A DNA stretch of 64,000 nucleotides, taken from the NCBI RefSeq assembly GCF_009769385.1, contig NZ_ML775963.1:109074-173073 (forward strand), in the 5' to 3' direction. The notes below the pieces were generated by a model, which worked only from the letters and a program-made list of their open reading frames with translations, did no database searches and was not told the origin of the DNA. The position numbers were made by a program, and so were the translations under genes. Position 1 is the first letter of the stretch. The number at the start of each line of letters is the position of its first letter. Positions 57,000 through 64,000 of this stretch are shown in pieces. This stretch comes from Saccharothrix deserti (lineage in GTDB: Bacteria > Actinomycetota > Actinomycetes > Mycobacteriales > Pseudonocardiaceae).

Positions 57000-57863
57000 G
57001 TGAGCGACGCCCCACGGCACGCGGCCTCGCGGTTGCGCCAAGACCTGCTGGTCGCCCGGCAGACCCCTGGACGTGCCTGGTTCGACGCACACCGCGACCA
57101 CGTCCTGGCCACCCTCCGCGACACGATCGGTGAACCCGAGACCGCCGTGGCGCTGTTCGCCGACGTGTGGCCGGCGGTCCCGACCGACGTGGACGAAACG
57201 TGGTCGCGCGAGTTACTCGACATCGGTGCCGCACTCGCCGCCGCACTGCCCACGTCCCTCCTGCTCGCCACGGCCTTCCGCCGTGCCGCCGAATCGCTGC
57301 GCGCGCAGGGGGCGCTCCGGCTCGCCACCGTCGCGGGCATGCGCGAGCTGGCGATCCACCGCCTCCGCGACGACGACCCGGACGCCGCTTCCGCCGCGTT
57401 GCACGACCTGGCGGCGACCTACCGGGCCCAAGGCCGGATGCACAAGGTCGTCGAGTGCGCCGACGAGGCGCTGGAGCTGTACCTCCTGCACGGTGACCAG
57501 CCCGGAGTGGCACGGGCGCTGGTGCACCTCGGCTCGTTGATGATCGAGGTCGGCCGGTTCGACTCGGCGGTCAACTACCTGTCCCGCGCGGACAAGGTGT
57601 TCGAGGAGCTGCCGGGGACCGCCGAACGGGCCGGGTGCCTGACCCTGCTCGGCCGGGCGCTGTGGCTGTCCGGCGACCGGGCCGTGGCCCACCGGCGGTT
57701 CAACCGCGCGCTCGCACTGCTCATCGGGACCGACGACGTGGCGGCGCAGCGGGTCCGTGACCTGGTGGCCGAGCTGGAGTCAGTCCCGGAACAGGTGGAC
57801 CAGGGCCACGCCGACCTGGATCAGCAGGCCGACGACGACGCGGACTCCCGGCATGATCCTTGA
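57000..57863 (+). CDS. TPR-repeat protein of unknown function
   Basis: A 287-residue helical protein. At least four TPR-like units are visible (LRLATVAGMRELAIHRLRDD, AASAALHDLAATYRAQGRMH, VVECADEALELYLLHGDQPG, VNYLSRADKVFEELPGTAER). An acidic tail follows (DLDQQADDDADSRHDP). The N-terminal half (LRQDLLVARQTPGRAWFDAH) is unassigned. GTG at 57000 has GGAAGGATG upstream. It may interact with a neighbouring regulator; no direct evidence. Confidence 0.78.
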   Translation: MSDAPRHAASRLRQDLLVARQTPGRAWFDAHRDHVLATLRDTIGEPETAVALFADVWPAVPTDVDETWSRELLDIGAALAAALPTSLLLATAFRRAAESLRAQGALRLATVAGMRELAIHRLRDDDPDAASAALHDLAATYRAQGRMHKVVECADEALELYLLHGDQPGVARALVHLGSLMIEVGRFDSAVNYLSRADKVFEELPGTAERAGCLTLLGRALWLSGDRAVAHRRFNRALALLIGTDDVAAQRVRDLVAELESVPEQVDQGHADLDQQADDDADSRHDP

Positions 57864-57999
57864 CCGGTGACGTCGGCGGCAGTCCTTCCTGCGGCAGCCG
57901 GCACGGCGGCACTGCGGGGACGGGTGGTCGGGGGATGCGCTCATCGGTGTTGTCGCGTTCTTCCAGGTAGTGACGGGGTAGTGGCAGGTCGGGGTCAGG

Positions 58000-59181
58000 T
58001 CAGGCGGTGGTGTCGGGGTTGCCGGCCAGCAGGCGCAGCACGTCCCGGCACAGGAACACCCGGCGGTAGCCGCGGAACTCCCACGGGACGAGGATGCCCA
58101 GCTCGACCAGGCGTGCGGTGATGTCGGTGGCGGCCTTCGCGGTGAGGCCGTACCGCGTGCGCAGCGACCGGTTGTCCACGGCGGGGAAGCCGATCAGCTC
58201 GGCGGCGACCCGGGGCAGCGTCCCCTTCTTGGGCAGCCGCGCGGCGTAGTCGGCGGCCAACGCCTCCAGGTGACCGATCAGCCGCAGCTGGGCGACGGCC
58301 TGGTCGCGCACGGCGGCGGCGAAGAAGTCCACCCAGCGGTCGATCCGGCCGGTGTCGACCACCGCGCGGATCTGCCGCTGGTACTCGGCCAGGGCGTTGT
58401 CCAGCCACACCGACAGCGGCAGGACCTGGTCGCGCACCAGCCCGCACCGCACCATCTCCAGCGTGGAGAACGCGCGCGCGACGTGCCCGTTGGCGGTCGG
58501 GAACGGCTGCAGCACCTCCAGCTGGTAGTGCGCGAGCGCGATCTTGGCGATCCTCGGCTGCTCGTCCTCCTCTCGCACCCACGTGGACCACTGCTCCAGC
58601 AGCGCCACGAGGTGCGCGCCGGTCGCGGTCAGCAGGTAAGCGCGCTCGTCGCTGACACCCAGTCGTCCCGGCGCACGGCGCAGCACGTCACCGATGTGGT
58701 GGTGGCCGGGGGCACGGCCGGTCATGATCGCGGCCACCTCGCCCACCAGTTCGGCGTCGACCGCCGCGCCGGCGCGGACGCGGGCGAGACCGTGGTCGAA
58801 GGCCCGCAGGAACGGCGCGACCAGCTGGGACGGCGCGGCGCTGTCCGCGGGCGGCGTGCCGTCCTGGGAGGCCAGCAGGTCCGCCGCGAACGTCTCGCGC
58901 AGGCCGACCGCCACCCCGGACAGCCCGGCCGAGCTGTTCGCGTCACGTGCCTGCGTCGCCCGGCCGAGGGCGGACCGCAGGCCCAACCGGTCGGCCGCCT
59001 CGTCCAGCCGACCGAGCGCGTGCTCCGCCTCGGCGCACCCGCGGTAGGTCGCGACGGGCAGCGCCAGGTCCGACGGCAGCGGCGGCGGCAGGTAGGCGCC
59101 TTCGCGCCGGAGAGCTTCGGGGATGCCGGGGAGGTGCGGAACCGGCGACCACTGCCCGGTGGACAGAGGGCGGAAATTCAT
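58000..59181 (-). CDS. Fic-family protein with substituted catalytic motif
   Basis: A 393-residue Fic protein with Fic_N (NFRPLSTGQWSPVPHLPGIP, then GAYLPPPLPSDL), Fic core (about 110-290) and a C-terminal winged helix (LRTRYGLTAKAATDITARLV). The canonical motif HPFxxGNGRxxR, used to transfer AMP to a target, here reads QPFPTANGHVAR (225-236). Catalytic His is Gln, a Gly is Ala, and the phosphate-binding Arg is His. The usual inhibitory helix motif (S/T)xxxE(G/N) reads SAGLSG (84-89), so the inhibitory Glu is also gone. Both losses argue that it no longer AMPylates but may bind ligand or DNA. A perfect palindrome lies 26 bases upstream. Confidence 0.88.
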   Translation of the reverse strand: MNFRPLSTGQWSPVPHLPGIPEALRREGAYLPPPLPSDLALPVATYRGCAEAEHALGRLDEAADRLGLRSALGRATQARDANSSAGLSGVAVGLRETFAADLLASQDGTPPADSAAPSQLVAPFLRAFDHGLARVRAGAAVDAELVGEVAAIMTGRAPGHHHIGDVLRRAPGRLGVSDERAYLLTATGAHLVALLEQWSTWVREEDEQPRIAKIALAHYQLEVLQPFPTANGHVARAFSTLEMVRCGLVRDQVLPLSVWLDNALAEYQRQIRAVVDTGRIDRWVDFFAAAVRDQAVAQLRLIGHLEALAADYAARLPKKGTLPRVAAELIGFPAVDNRSLRTRYGLTAKAATDITARLVELGILVPWEFRGYRRVFLCRDVLRLLAGNPDTTA

Positions 59182-59624
59182 GGGCGAAAGGCTTGCACGA
59201 CGGCTGACGCCTTGGCAAGGCGTTCAAGAGCCAAAGTGAAGTGGCGATCGACTTCACTACACATCCGCCAAGATCAGTTCGCTAGGCCGTTCGAGTTAAA
59301 GTTCGACCGGGGTCCGCAAATCTGCGGACAACAACTGCCGGCAAGCGTATATACGCAGCTCAGCACGGGCGCTGCGAGCGCACACCCAACACGCCGGAGG
59401 ATTCCAACCAGTTCCGCACGAGCTGCATTATTCCAACCGAGGTGAACGGCCCGAACCCCGCCCAAAGCGCCGCACCACGTTCCAAAATGGACCACCGGTC
59501 TCATTGAAGGGCATTTTCACTCGAACGAGTGACGACTACGCCCGAAACCCGGTCGCAACCCCCGCCGCCGGCCGTGACGCCACACGGGCTTGCAGTGGTG
59601 CCACACTGATGCCATAGTGGTGCC
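59182..59624. promoter_or_regulatory. Gene-free control region with several palindromes
   Basis: A 443-base region upstream of two divergent genes, less GC-rich than the flanks. CGCCTTG-G-CAAGGCG is at 59208-59222, next to the Fic start. GTGAAGT (59236-59242) and ACTTCAC (59251-59257) flank GGCGATCG. GTCCGCA-AATC-TGCGGAC is at about 59315-59332. GCGTATATACGC is at about 59345-59356. CACTCG-AA-CGAGTG is at about 59518-59531. No gene is recognised between them. Confidence 0.6.
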
Positions 59625-59625
59625 A
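59595..59625. promoter_or_regulatory. Phased TGCCA repeats at the RHH gene start
   Basis: TGCCA occurs at 59599-59603, 59610-59614 and 59621-59625, exactly 11 bases apart, all in the same orientation. The outer two are part of GTGGTGCCA. The last one ends at the A of the ATG. Evenly phased direct repeats are typical sites for ribbon-helix-helix dimers. Confidence 0.75.
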
Positions 59626-60113
59626 TGGACTTGACGCCGTACGTCGACAACCTTCGTCGGGCGCTCGCCACCGCCGCGGAGGCCGGTGGCGCGGATGCAC
59701 GGGCACTGGCCGAACAACTCGTCGCGCCGCTGGAGTACGCGGTGCGGTTGACGCTGCTAGAGGCACTGTCGGCCGCCGTCGACGAGATCACGCGGGACTT
59801 GGCGCCGGGGTCCGTCGACGTGCGGTTGCGGGGCCGGGACCCGGAGTTCGTCGTCTCGGTGCCCGATGGTGCCACAGAGGGCCAGGGTGATGCCATGGAG
59901 GTGCCACCGGTGGTTTCCGAGGAGGGCGCGGTCGCGCGGATCAACCTGCGGCTGCCCGAGCACCTGAAGGCGCGGGTCGAAGACGCCGCGAGCCGGGAAG
60001 GCGTCTCCGTCAACGCCTGGCTGGTGCGCGCCGCCGCGGCCGGACTCGGGCACGGCGGCCGGACGTCCGGCCGCACCGCGGCCGGCCAGCGCTACACCGG
60101 CTGGGTCCGCTAG
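59625..60113 (+). CDS. Ribbon-helix-helix (HicB/Arc-like) regulator
   Basis: A 162-residue protein. N-terminal helices (YVDNLRRALATAAEAGGADA, then LLEALSAAVDEITRDLAPG) precede a linker (VPDGATEGQGDAMEVPPVVS) and a C-terminal ribbon-helix-helix (VARINLRLPEHLKARVEDAA, then SREGVSVNAWLVRAAAAGLG). It is annotated in related genomes as a HicB-type antitoxin, but no HicA toxin is adjacent. It more likely is a repressor of the downstream DUF4097-P450-ABC operon. ATG at 59625 has no ribosome binding site; the mRNA may be leaderless. TGCCA repeats occur at its start and again in the linker (59870-59906). Confidence 0.87.
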   Translation: MDLTPYVDNLRRALATAAEAGGADARALAEQLVAPLEYAVRLTLLEALSAAVDEITRDLAPGSVDVRLRGRDPEFVVSVPDGATEGQGDAMEVPPVVSEEGAVARINLRLPEHLKARVEDAASREGVSVNAWLVRAAAAGLGHGGRTSGRTAAGQRYTGWVR

Positions 60114-60153
60114 CTGCGCAAACGCTGATCAGACTCGTTCACAGGGGACAGCC

Positions 60154-60993
60154 ATGCCTTCTTTCAGCACGCCCGAACCCATCACGCTCACCCTCGACGT
60201 CGCCGTGGGCGACGCCCGGATCGTCGCTGGCGAGCGCGACGACACCGTGGTCGAGGTCAACCCCGGCGACCCGGACAACGGCAACGACGTCAAAGCGGCC
60301 GAGGGCACGACGGTCGACTTCACCGCCGGCCGCCTCACCGTCAAGACACCCAAATCCCGCAGCATCTTCGGCCGGCCGGGCTCGGTCACCGTCATCGTGC
60401 ACCTGCCCACCGGCTCGCAGGTCGTCGCCAACGGCTCGCTCGCCGACTTCCACGCCGAGGGCACGTTGGGCGAGTGCCGCTTCACCACCTCCGCCGGCCA
60501 CATCCGGCTCCAGGGCACGGCCGCCCTCAAAGTCGACACGTCCTACGGCGACGTGCTGGTCGACCAGATCACCGGCCGCGCCGAGCTGACGACCGGCAAC
60601 GGTGAGCTGCGCGTGGGTCGCCTCGACGGCCCCGGCACGGTCAAGAACACCAACGGCGCGACCCGGATCGGCGAGGTCACCGGCGACGTGCGGGTGAGCG
60701 GGGCCAACGGCGACATCCTCGTCGGCCACGCCGGCGGCGACGTGCACGCCAAGACCGCCAACGGCCACATCCGCCTCAACGAGGTCGTGCGCGGCACGGT
60801 CGTCATGGAGACCGCGGCCGGCGGGCTGGAGGTCGGCATCCGCGAGGGCACCGCCGCCTGGCTGGACGTGCGGTCGACAGCCGGTCACTTCCGCAACGAG
60901 CTGTCGAGCACGGACGCGCCGACCGAGTCCGACGAGCGGGTCGAGGTGCGCGCCCGCACCCAGTTGGGCGACATCGTCATCCACCGCGCGTAA
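60154..60993 (+). CDS. DUF4097 beta-helical repeat protein
   Basis: A 279-residue protein made of short beta strands (FTTSAGHIRLQGTAALKVDT, GEVTGDVRVSGANGDILVGH, AKTANGHIRLNEVVRGTVVM). This is the DUF4097 pattern of a right-handed beta solenoid. No signal peptide or membrane segment. Function of the family is unknown; it frequently accompanies RHH regulators and ABC exporters. ATG at 60154, 40 bases after the RHH stop, with GGGGAC upstream. Confidence 0.88.
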   Translation: MPSFSTPEPITLTLDVAVGDARIVAGERDDTVVEVNPGDPDNGNDVKAAEGTTVDFTAGRLTVKTPKSRSIFGRPGSVTVIVHLPTGSQVVANGSLADFHAEGTLGECRFTTSAGHIRLQGTAALKVDTSYGDVLVDQITGRAELTTGNGELRVGRLDGPGTVKNTNGATRIGEVTGDVRVSGANGDILVGHAGGDVHAKTANGHIRLNEVVRGTVVMETAAGGLEVGIREGTAAWLDVRSTAGHFRNELSSTDAPTESDERVEVRARTQLGDIVIHRA

Positions 60994-61021
60994 ACCACAA
61001 CACCATTGGGGGACAACAACA

Positions 61022-62197
61022 ATGTGGGACACCCACCCGCAGCAGTTCTGGCTGCGCGGAAAACGACCCGACCACGTCGTGGAGTACGACGAGAACCTGG
61101 GCTTCTGGAACGTCTACGGCTACCCGGAGGCCGTCGAGATCCTGGGTGACTGGGGCCGGTTCTCGTCCAACATCTCCCGGCTGTTCCCGGCGGCCGAGTC
61201 GCTGTCCGAGGGCGACCTCCTCAAGATGGACCCGCCGACCCACCGCAAGCTGCGCCGCCTGGTCAGCCACGCGTTCACGCCGAAGGTCGTGGCCGACCTC
61301 GAACCGCGCATCGCCGAGCTGACCCGCGAACTGCTCGACACGGTCACCGACAACGAGTTCGAGCTGGTCCGCGACCTCGCCTACCCGCTGCCGGTGATCG
61401 TGATCGCCGAACTGCTCGGCCTGCCGAGCAGCGACCGCGACCTGTTCAAGCAGTGGGTCGACAAGATCTTCGAGGACACCAACCAGTTCTCGCTCAAGGA
61501 CTTCGAGGACGACGGCGAGGCCAAGCAGCAGGAAGAGCTGCGCAAGCAGCTCGACGACATCGCGCCGATGACGGACTACCTGCTCGAACACGCCGCGGAA
61601 CGCCGCCGCAGCCCGCGTCCCGGCCTGCTCAGCGACCTGGTCCACGCCGAAGTGGACGGTGAACGCCTCTCCGACACCGAGGTGGTCAACTTCACCACCC
61701 TCCTGCTGGTGGCGGGCCACATCACCACCACCATGCTGCTCGGCAACACCGTGCTGTGCCTGGACGCGAACCCGGACCAGTCCGCGAAGGTCCGCGAGAA
61801 CCGCGGCACCATCCCGTCCGCCATCGAGGAGTCCCTGAGGTTCCTCAGCCCGTTCCCGGCGGTCGCGCGGATCACGAACAAGCCGGAGACTGTCGCCGGC
61901 GTCGAGATCCCCGCCGACCAGCTGCTCATGGTGTGGGTCGGCGCGGCCAACCGGGACGCCCGCCAGTTCTCCGACCCGGACACCTTCGACATCGCCCGCG
62001 CTCCCGCGCACCTGGGCTTCGGCCGCGGCGTGCACTTCTGCCTCGGCGCGCCGCTGGCCCGGCTGGAGGGCCGGATCGCGCTGGACATCCTGCTGGACCG
62101 CTTCCCTCGCCTGCGCACGGACCCGGACCGGCGCCCCACGTTCATGCCCTCACCGAACCTCACCGGCGTGCAGACCCTGCCGCTGCTCACCGACTGA
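61022..62197 (+). CDS. Cytochrome P450
   Basis: A 391-residue soluble bacterial P450. Oxygen-activation helix LLVAGHITTTMLLG, the ExxR at 270-273 (IEESLRFLSPFPAV), and the haem loop FGRGVHFCLG with ligand C340. The N-terminus has no membrane anchor. Family cannot be fixed by eye; it resembles P450s that hydroxylate natural products (CYP107/CYP105-like). It lies between DUF4097 and the ABC genes with 28-29-base spacers on both sides, so it is a bona fide part of the operon. No ferredoxin gene is adjacent. Confidence 0.94.
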   Translation: MWDTHPQQFWLRGKRPDHVVEYDENLGFWNVYGYPEAVEILGDWGRFSSNISRLFPAAESLSEGDLLKMDPPTHRKLRRLVSHAFTPKVVADLEPRIAELTRELLDTVTDNEFELVRDLAYPLPVIVIAELLGLPSSDRDLFKQWVDKIFEDTNQFSLKDFEDDGEAKQQEELRKQLDDIAPMTDYLLEHAAERRRSPRPGLLSDLVHAEVDGERLSDTEVVNFTTLLLVAGHITTTMLLGNTVLCLDANPDQSAKVRENRGTIPSAIEESLRFLSPFPAVARITNKPETVAGVEIPADQLLMVWVGAANRDARQFSDPDTFDIARAPAHLGFGRGVHFCLGAPLARLEGRIALDILLDRFPRLRTDPDRRPTFMPSPNLTGVQTLPLLTD

Positions 62198-62226
62198 CTG
62201 CGGTCATCAACCAGAGGGGAACGACC

Positions 62227-63153
62227 ATGGCCATCACGGCCACCGGACTGCGCAAGTCCTACGGCGACCACGTCGTGCTCGACGGTCTCGACCTGCGGGT
62301 GGAGCCCGGCACCGTGTTCGCCCTGCTCGGCCCCAACGGCGCGGGCAAGACCACGACCGTGCAGATCCTGTCCACGCTCATCTCCGCCGATCGCGGCGAG
62401 GCGAAGGTCGCGGGCCACGACGTGGTCCGCAACCCGGCCGGCGTGCGCAAGGCGATCGGCGTCACCGGCCAGTTCTCCGCCGTGGACAACCTGCTCACCG
62501 GCGAGGAGAACCTCATGCTGATGGCCGACCTCAACCACCTGGACCGCCGGGAGGGACGCCACCGCACGGCGGAGCTGTTGGCCCGGTTCGACCTCGTGGA
62601 CGCCGCGAAGAAGCCCGCCGCCACCTACTCCGGCGGTATGCGCCGACGCCTGGACCTGGCGATGACGCTGGTCGGCGAGCCGAGGCTGATCTTCCTGGAC
62701 GAGCCGACCACCGGCCTGGACCCGCGCAGCAGGCACGCCATGTGGGAGGTCATCCGCGGCCTGGTCGCGGGCGGCGTCACGATCTTCCTGACCACCCAGT
62801 ACCTGGAGGAGGCCGACGAACTGGCCGACCGGATCGCCGTGCTCAACGGCGGCCGGCTGGTCGCCGAGGGCACCGCGGCCGAGCTGAAGCGGCTGATCCC
62901 GGGCGGGCACGTGCGGCTGCGGTTCGCCGACGCGCACACGCTGGACCTCGCCGCCAAAGCCCTCGACACGGCGTCCCGCGACGACGAGGCGCTGACCCTG
63001 GACGTGCCGGGCGACGGCGGCGTGCACCAGTTGCGCGCCCTGCTCGACCGGCTCGACGACGCCGCGATCGACGTGCAGGACCTGTCCGTGCACACCCCCG
63101 ACCTGGACGACGTCTTCTTCGCCCTGACCACCGAGAGGACCACGCGGCGATGA
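62227..63153 (+). CDS. ABC exporter ATP-binding protein (DrrA-like)
   Basis: A 308-residue ATPase. Walker A GPNGAGKT (35-42), signature YSGGM (134-138), Walker B FLDEP (156-160) and a C-terminal DrrA-type extension (DDVFFALTTERTTRR). DrrA/DrrB-type pumps expel antibiotics or lipids. ATG at 62227 with GAGGGG upstream. Confidence 0.95.
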   Translation: MAITATGLRKSYGDHVVLDGLDLRVEPGTVFALLGPNGAGKTTTVQILSTLISADRGEAKVAGHDVVRNPAGVRKAIGVTGQFSAVDNLLTGEENLMLMADLNHLDRREGRHRTAELLARFDLVDAAKKPAATYSGGMRRRLDLAMTLVGEPRLIFLDEPTTGLDPRSRHAMWEVIRGLVAGGVTIFLTTQYLEEADELADRIAVLNGGRLVAEGTAAELKRLIPGGHVRLRFADAHTLDLAAKALDTASRDDEALTLDVPGDGGVHQLRALLDRLDDAAIDVQDLSVHTPDLDDVFFALTTERTTRR

Positions 63154-63923
63154 GCACCCTGGCCATCCGCGACACGACCACCCTGTTGCGCCGCAACCTG
63201 CGGCACATGCAGCGCTTCCCGATGATGTCGATCGGCTCGCTGCTGATGCCGGTGCTGATGATGCTGCTGTTCGTGCACGTGTTCGGCGGCTCGCTCGGAT
63301 CGACCCTCGGCGGCGGCGCGTCCTATGTGGACTACCTGGTTCCGGGCATCCTGGTGATGACGGTCGGTGCGAGCGCGGCCTGGACCGCGGTGAACATCAA
63401 CAGCGACATGAGCGAGGGCATCATCGCCCGGTTCCGCACCATGGCGATCTCCCGGTACTCGGTGCTGACCGGGCAGGCGCTGTGCAGCCTGATCAACACG
63501 GTCGGCAGCCTCGCACTGGTGATCGGGGTGGCCGTGCTGACCGGGTTCCGCCCGGCGGCCGACTTCACCGACTGGCTCGCCGCGGCCGGTCTGCTGGTGC
63601 TGCTCACGCTGGCGTTCACCTGGCTCGGCATCGCCTTCGGCCTGGCCGCGAAGACGCCGGGGGGCGCGAACAGCTCGTCGCTGCCGTTGCAGTTCCTGCC
63701 GTTCATCAGCAGCGCGTTCGTGCCGACCGACTCGATGTCGAGCGGGTTGAAGTGGGTCGCCGAGAACCAGCCGTTCACGCCGATCATCGACACCCTGCGC
63801 GGGCTGCTCATCGGCACGCCGATCGGCGACAGCGGGTACTGGGCGGTCGGCTGGTGCCTGGTGCTCACGGCCGTCGGCTACACCTGGGCGCGGTCCCTGT
63901 TCAACCGCGATCCGTCACGCTGA
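63150..63923 (+). CDS. ABC-2 type exporter permease (DrrB-like)
   Basis: A 257-residue permease with six hydrophobic segments (SIGSLLMPVLMMLLFVHVFG, VPGILVMTVGASAAWTAVNI, SLALVIGVAVLTGF, LLVLLTLAFTWLGIAFGLAA, LPLQFLPFISSAFVPTDSMS, SGYWAVGWCLVLTAVGYTWA). ATG overlaps the ATPase stop (ATGA). It exports an unknown compound, possibly one modified by the P450 encoded upstream. Confidence 0.95.
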   Translation: MSTLAIRDTTTLLRRNLRHMQRFPMMSIGSLLMPVLMMLLFVHVFGGSLGSTLGGGASYVDYLVPGILVMTVGASAAWTAVNINSDMSEGIIARFRTMAISRYSVLTGQALCSLINTVGSLALVIGVAVLTGFRPAADFTDWLAAAGLLVLLTLAFTWLGIAFGLAAKTPGGANSSSLPLQFLPFISSAFVPTDSMSSGLKWVAENQPFTPIIDTLRGLLIGTPIGDSGYWAVGWCLVLTAVGYTWARSLFNRDPSR

Positions 63924-63937
63924 ACCGCCGAGGCGTG

Positions 63938-63958
63938 GGGGGGGGGGGGCGGGGGGGG
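63938..63958. other. Interrupted poly-G tract
   Basis: Twelve G (63938-63949), one C, then eight G (63951-63958), right after the permease stop. Such homopolymers are prone to sequencing and assembly error, but could also form a G-quadruplex in the transcript. Confidence 0.7.
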
Positions 63959-64000
63959 CCGGAGCACACGCCGGGGCGGAGCCACCACAACGGCCAACAC

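Noticed and set aside
57867..58121. Small plus-strand frame rich in Arg, Gly and Cys
   Set aside because: Half lies antisense to the Fic gene, no ribosome binding site and no pattern of a real protein.
59625..60113. HicAB toxin-antitoxin pair
   Set aside because: Only an RHH protein is present; no HicA-like gene lies on either side, and the next gene is a DUF4097 protein.
1..64000. CRISPR arrays, insertion sequences, prophage or rRNA genes
   Set aside because: No regularly spaced direct repeats, transposase, integrase, phage structural gene or rRNA segment was seen on either strand.

Overview
The window is a stretch of a high-GC actinobacterial chromosome, most likely Pseudonocardiales (a Saccharothrix, Lentzea or Actinosynnema type organism). 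This is inferred from GC-rich third codon positions, frequent GTG starts, stop-start overlapped gene chains, and gene order. The backbone from about 0.9 to 31.5 kb follows the mycobacterial Rv0981-Rv0996 neighbourhood: glpR, rimJ-like acetyltransferase, glp/moeA, galU, 5-formyltetrahydrofolate cyclo-ligase, ruc, mscL, moaB, pepD, mprB and mprA. Against that order two blocks are interposed. One is a cell-envelope or glycan-type cluster (9.1-16.7 kb). The other is a galactoside uptake and hydrolysis island with small regulatory genes (18.8-29.4 kb).

Layout. 0-0.8 kb: a partial gene, a lower-GC gene-free stretch and tRNA-Ala. 0.9-6.2 kb: division, molybdopterin and UDP-glucose genes, then a zinc-ribbon chaperone gene (ruc) behind a CIRCE (HrcA) operator. 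6.4-9.0 kb: VOC protein with coupled ECF sigma factor, mscL, moaB. 9.1-16.7 kb: epimerase, two-component system, GT-C-like membrane protein, two glycosyltransferases, methyltransferase, membrane-anchored molybdoenzyme and a small membrane protein. 16.7-18.7 kb: HtrA/PepD protease. 18.8-26.0 kb: GH42 beta-galactosidase, DeoR regulator, galT, and a divergent sugar ABC importer. 26.0-29.4 kb: DoxX, a degenerate primase-polymerase-like protein with a small partner, an XRE-TPR regulator and a folate cyclo-ligase-like protein. 29.4-31.5 kb: mprAB.

31.6-41.2 kb is bounded by two inverted copies of a short dispersed repeat. It holds an EthD / hydroxyacyl-CoA dehydrogenase / Eis-like operon, a phosphatase, a MerR-PP2C fusion, and a Zur-controlled set of zinc-independent ribosomal proteins (L32, L31, L28, L33, S14, S18) with an Mrf-like protein, then bluB and a diguanylate cyclase. 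41.2-48.3 kb: orphan response regulator, secreted penicillin-acylase-type hydrolase with a discoidin domain, FkbM methyltransferase, SPFH-like protein, tRNA-Arg and a membrane-anchored protein.

48.5-51.4 kb: a three-gene sensor system with two kinase-like proteins and one regulator. 51.5-55.2 kb: secreted lipase-like hydrolase and a large ATPase-LuxR regulator. 55.4-59.2 kb: small proteins, divergent XRE regulators sharing a palindrome array, a TPR protein and a Fic-family protein that has lost its catalytic histidine. 59.6-63.9 kb: a ribbon-helix-helix regulator with phased TGCCA repeats, DUF4097 protein, cytochrome P450 and a two-gene ABC exporter.

No rRNA, CRISPR array, transposase, integrase or prophage gene was seen. 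Start codons were chosen by Shine-Dalgarno spacing, overlap with the upstream stop, or family alignment from memory; no database search was possible.
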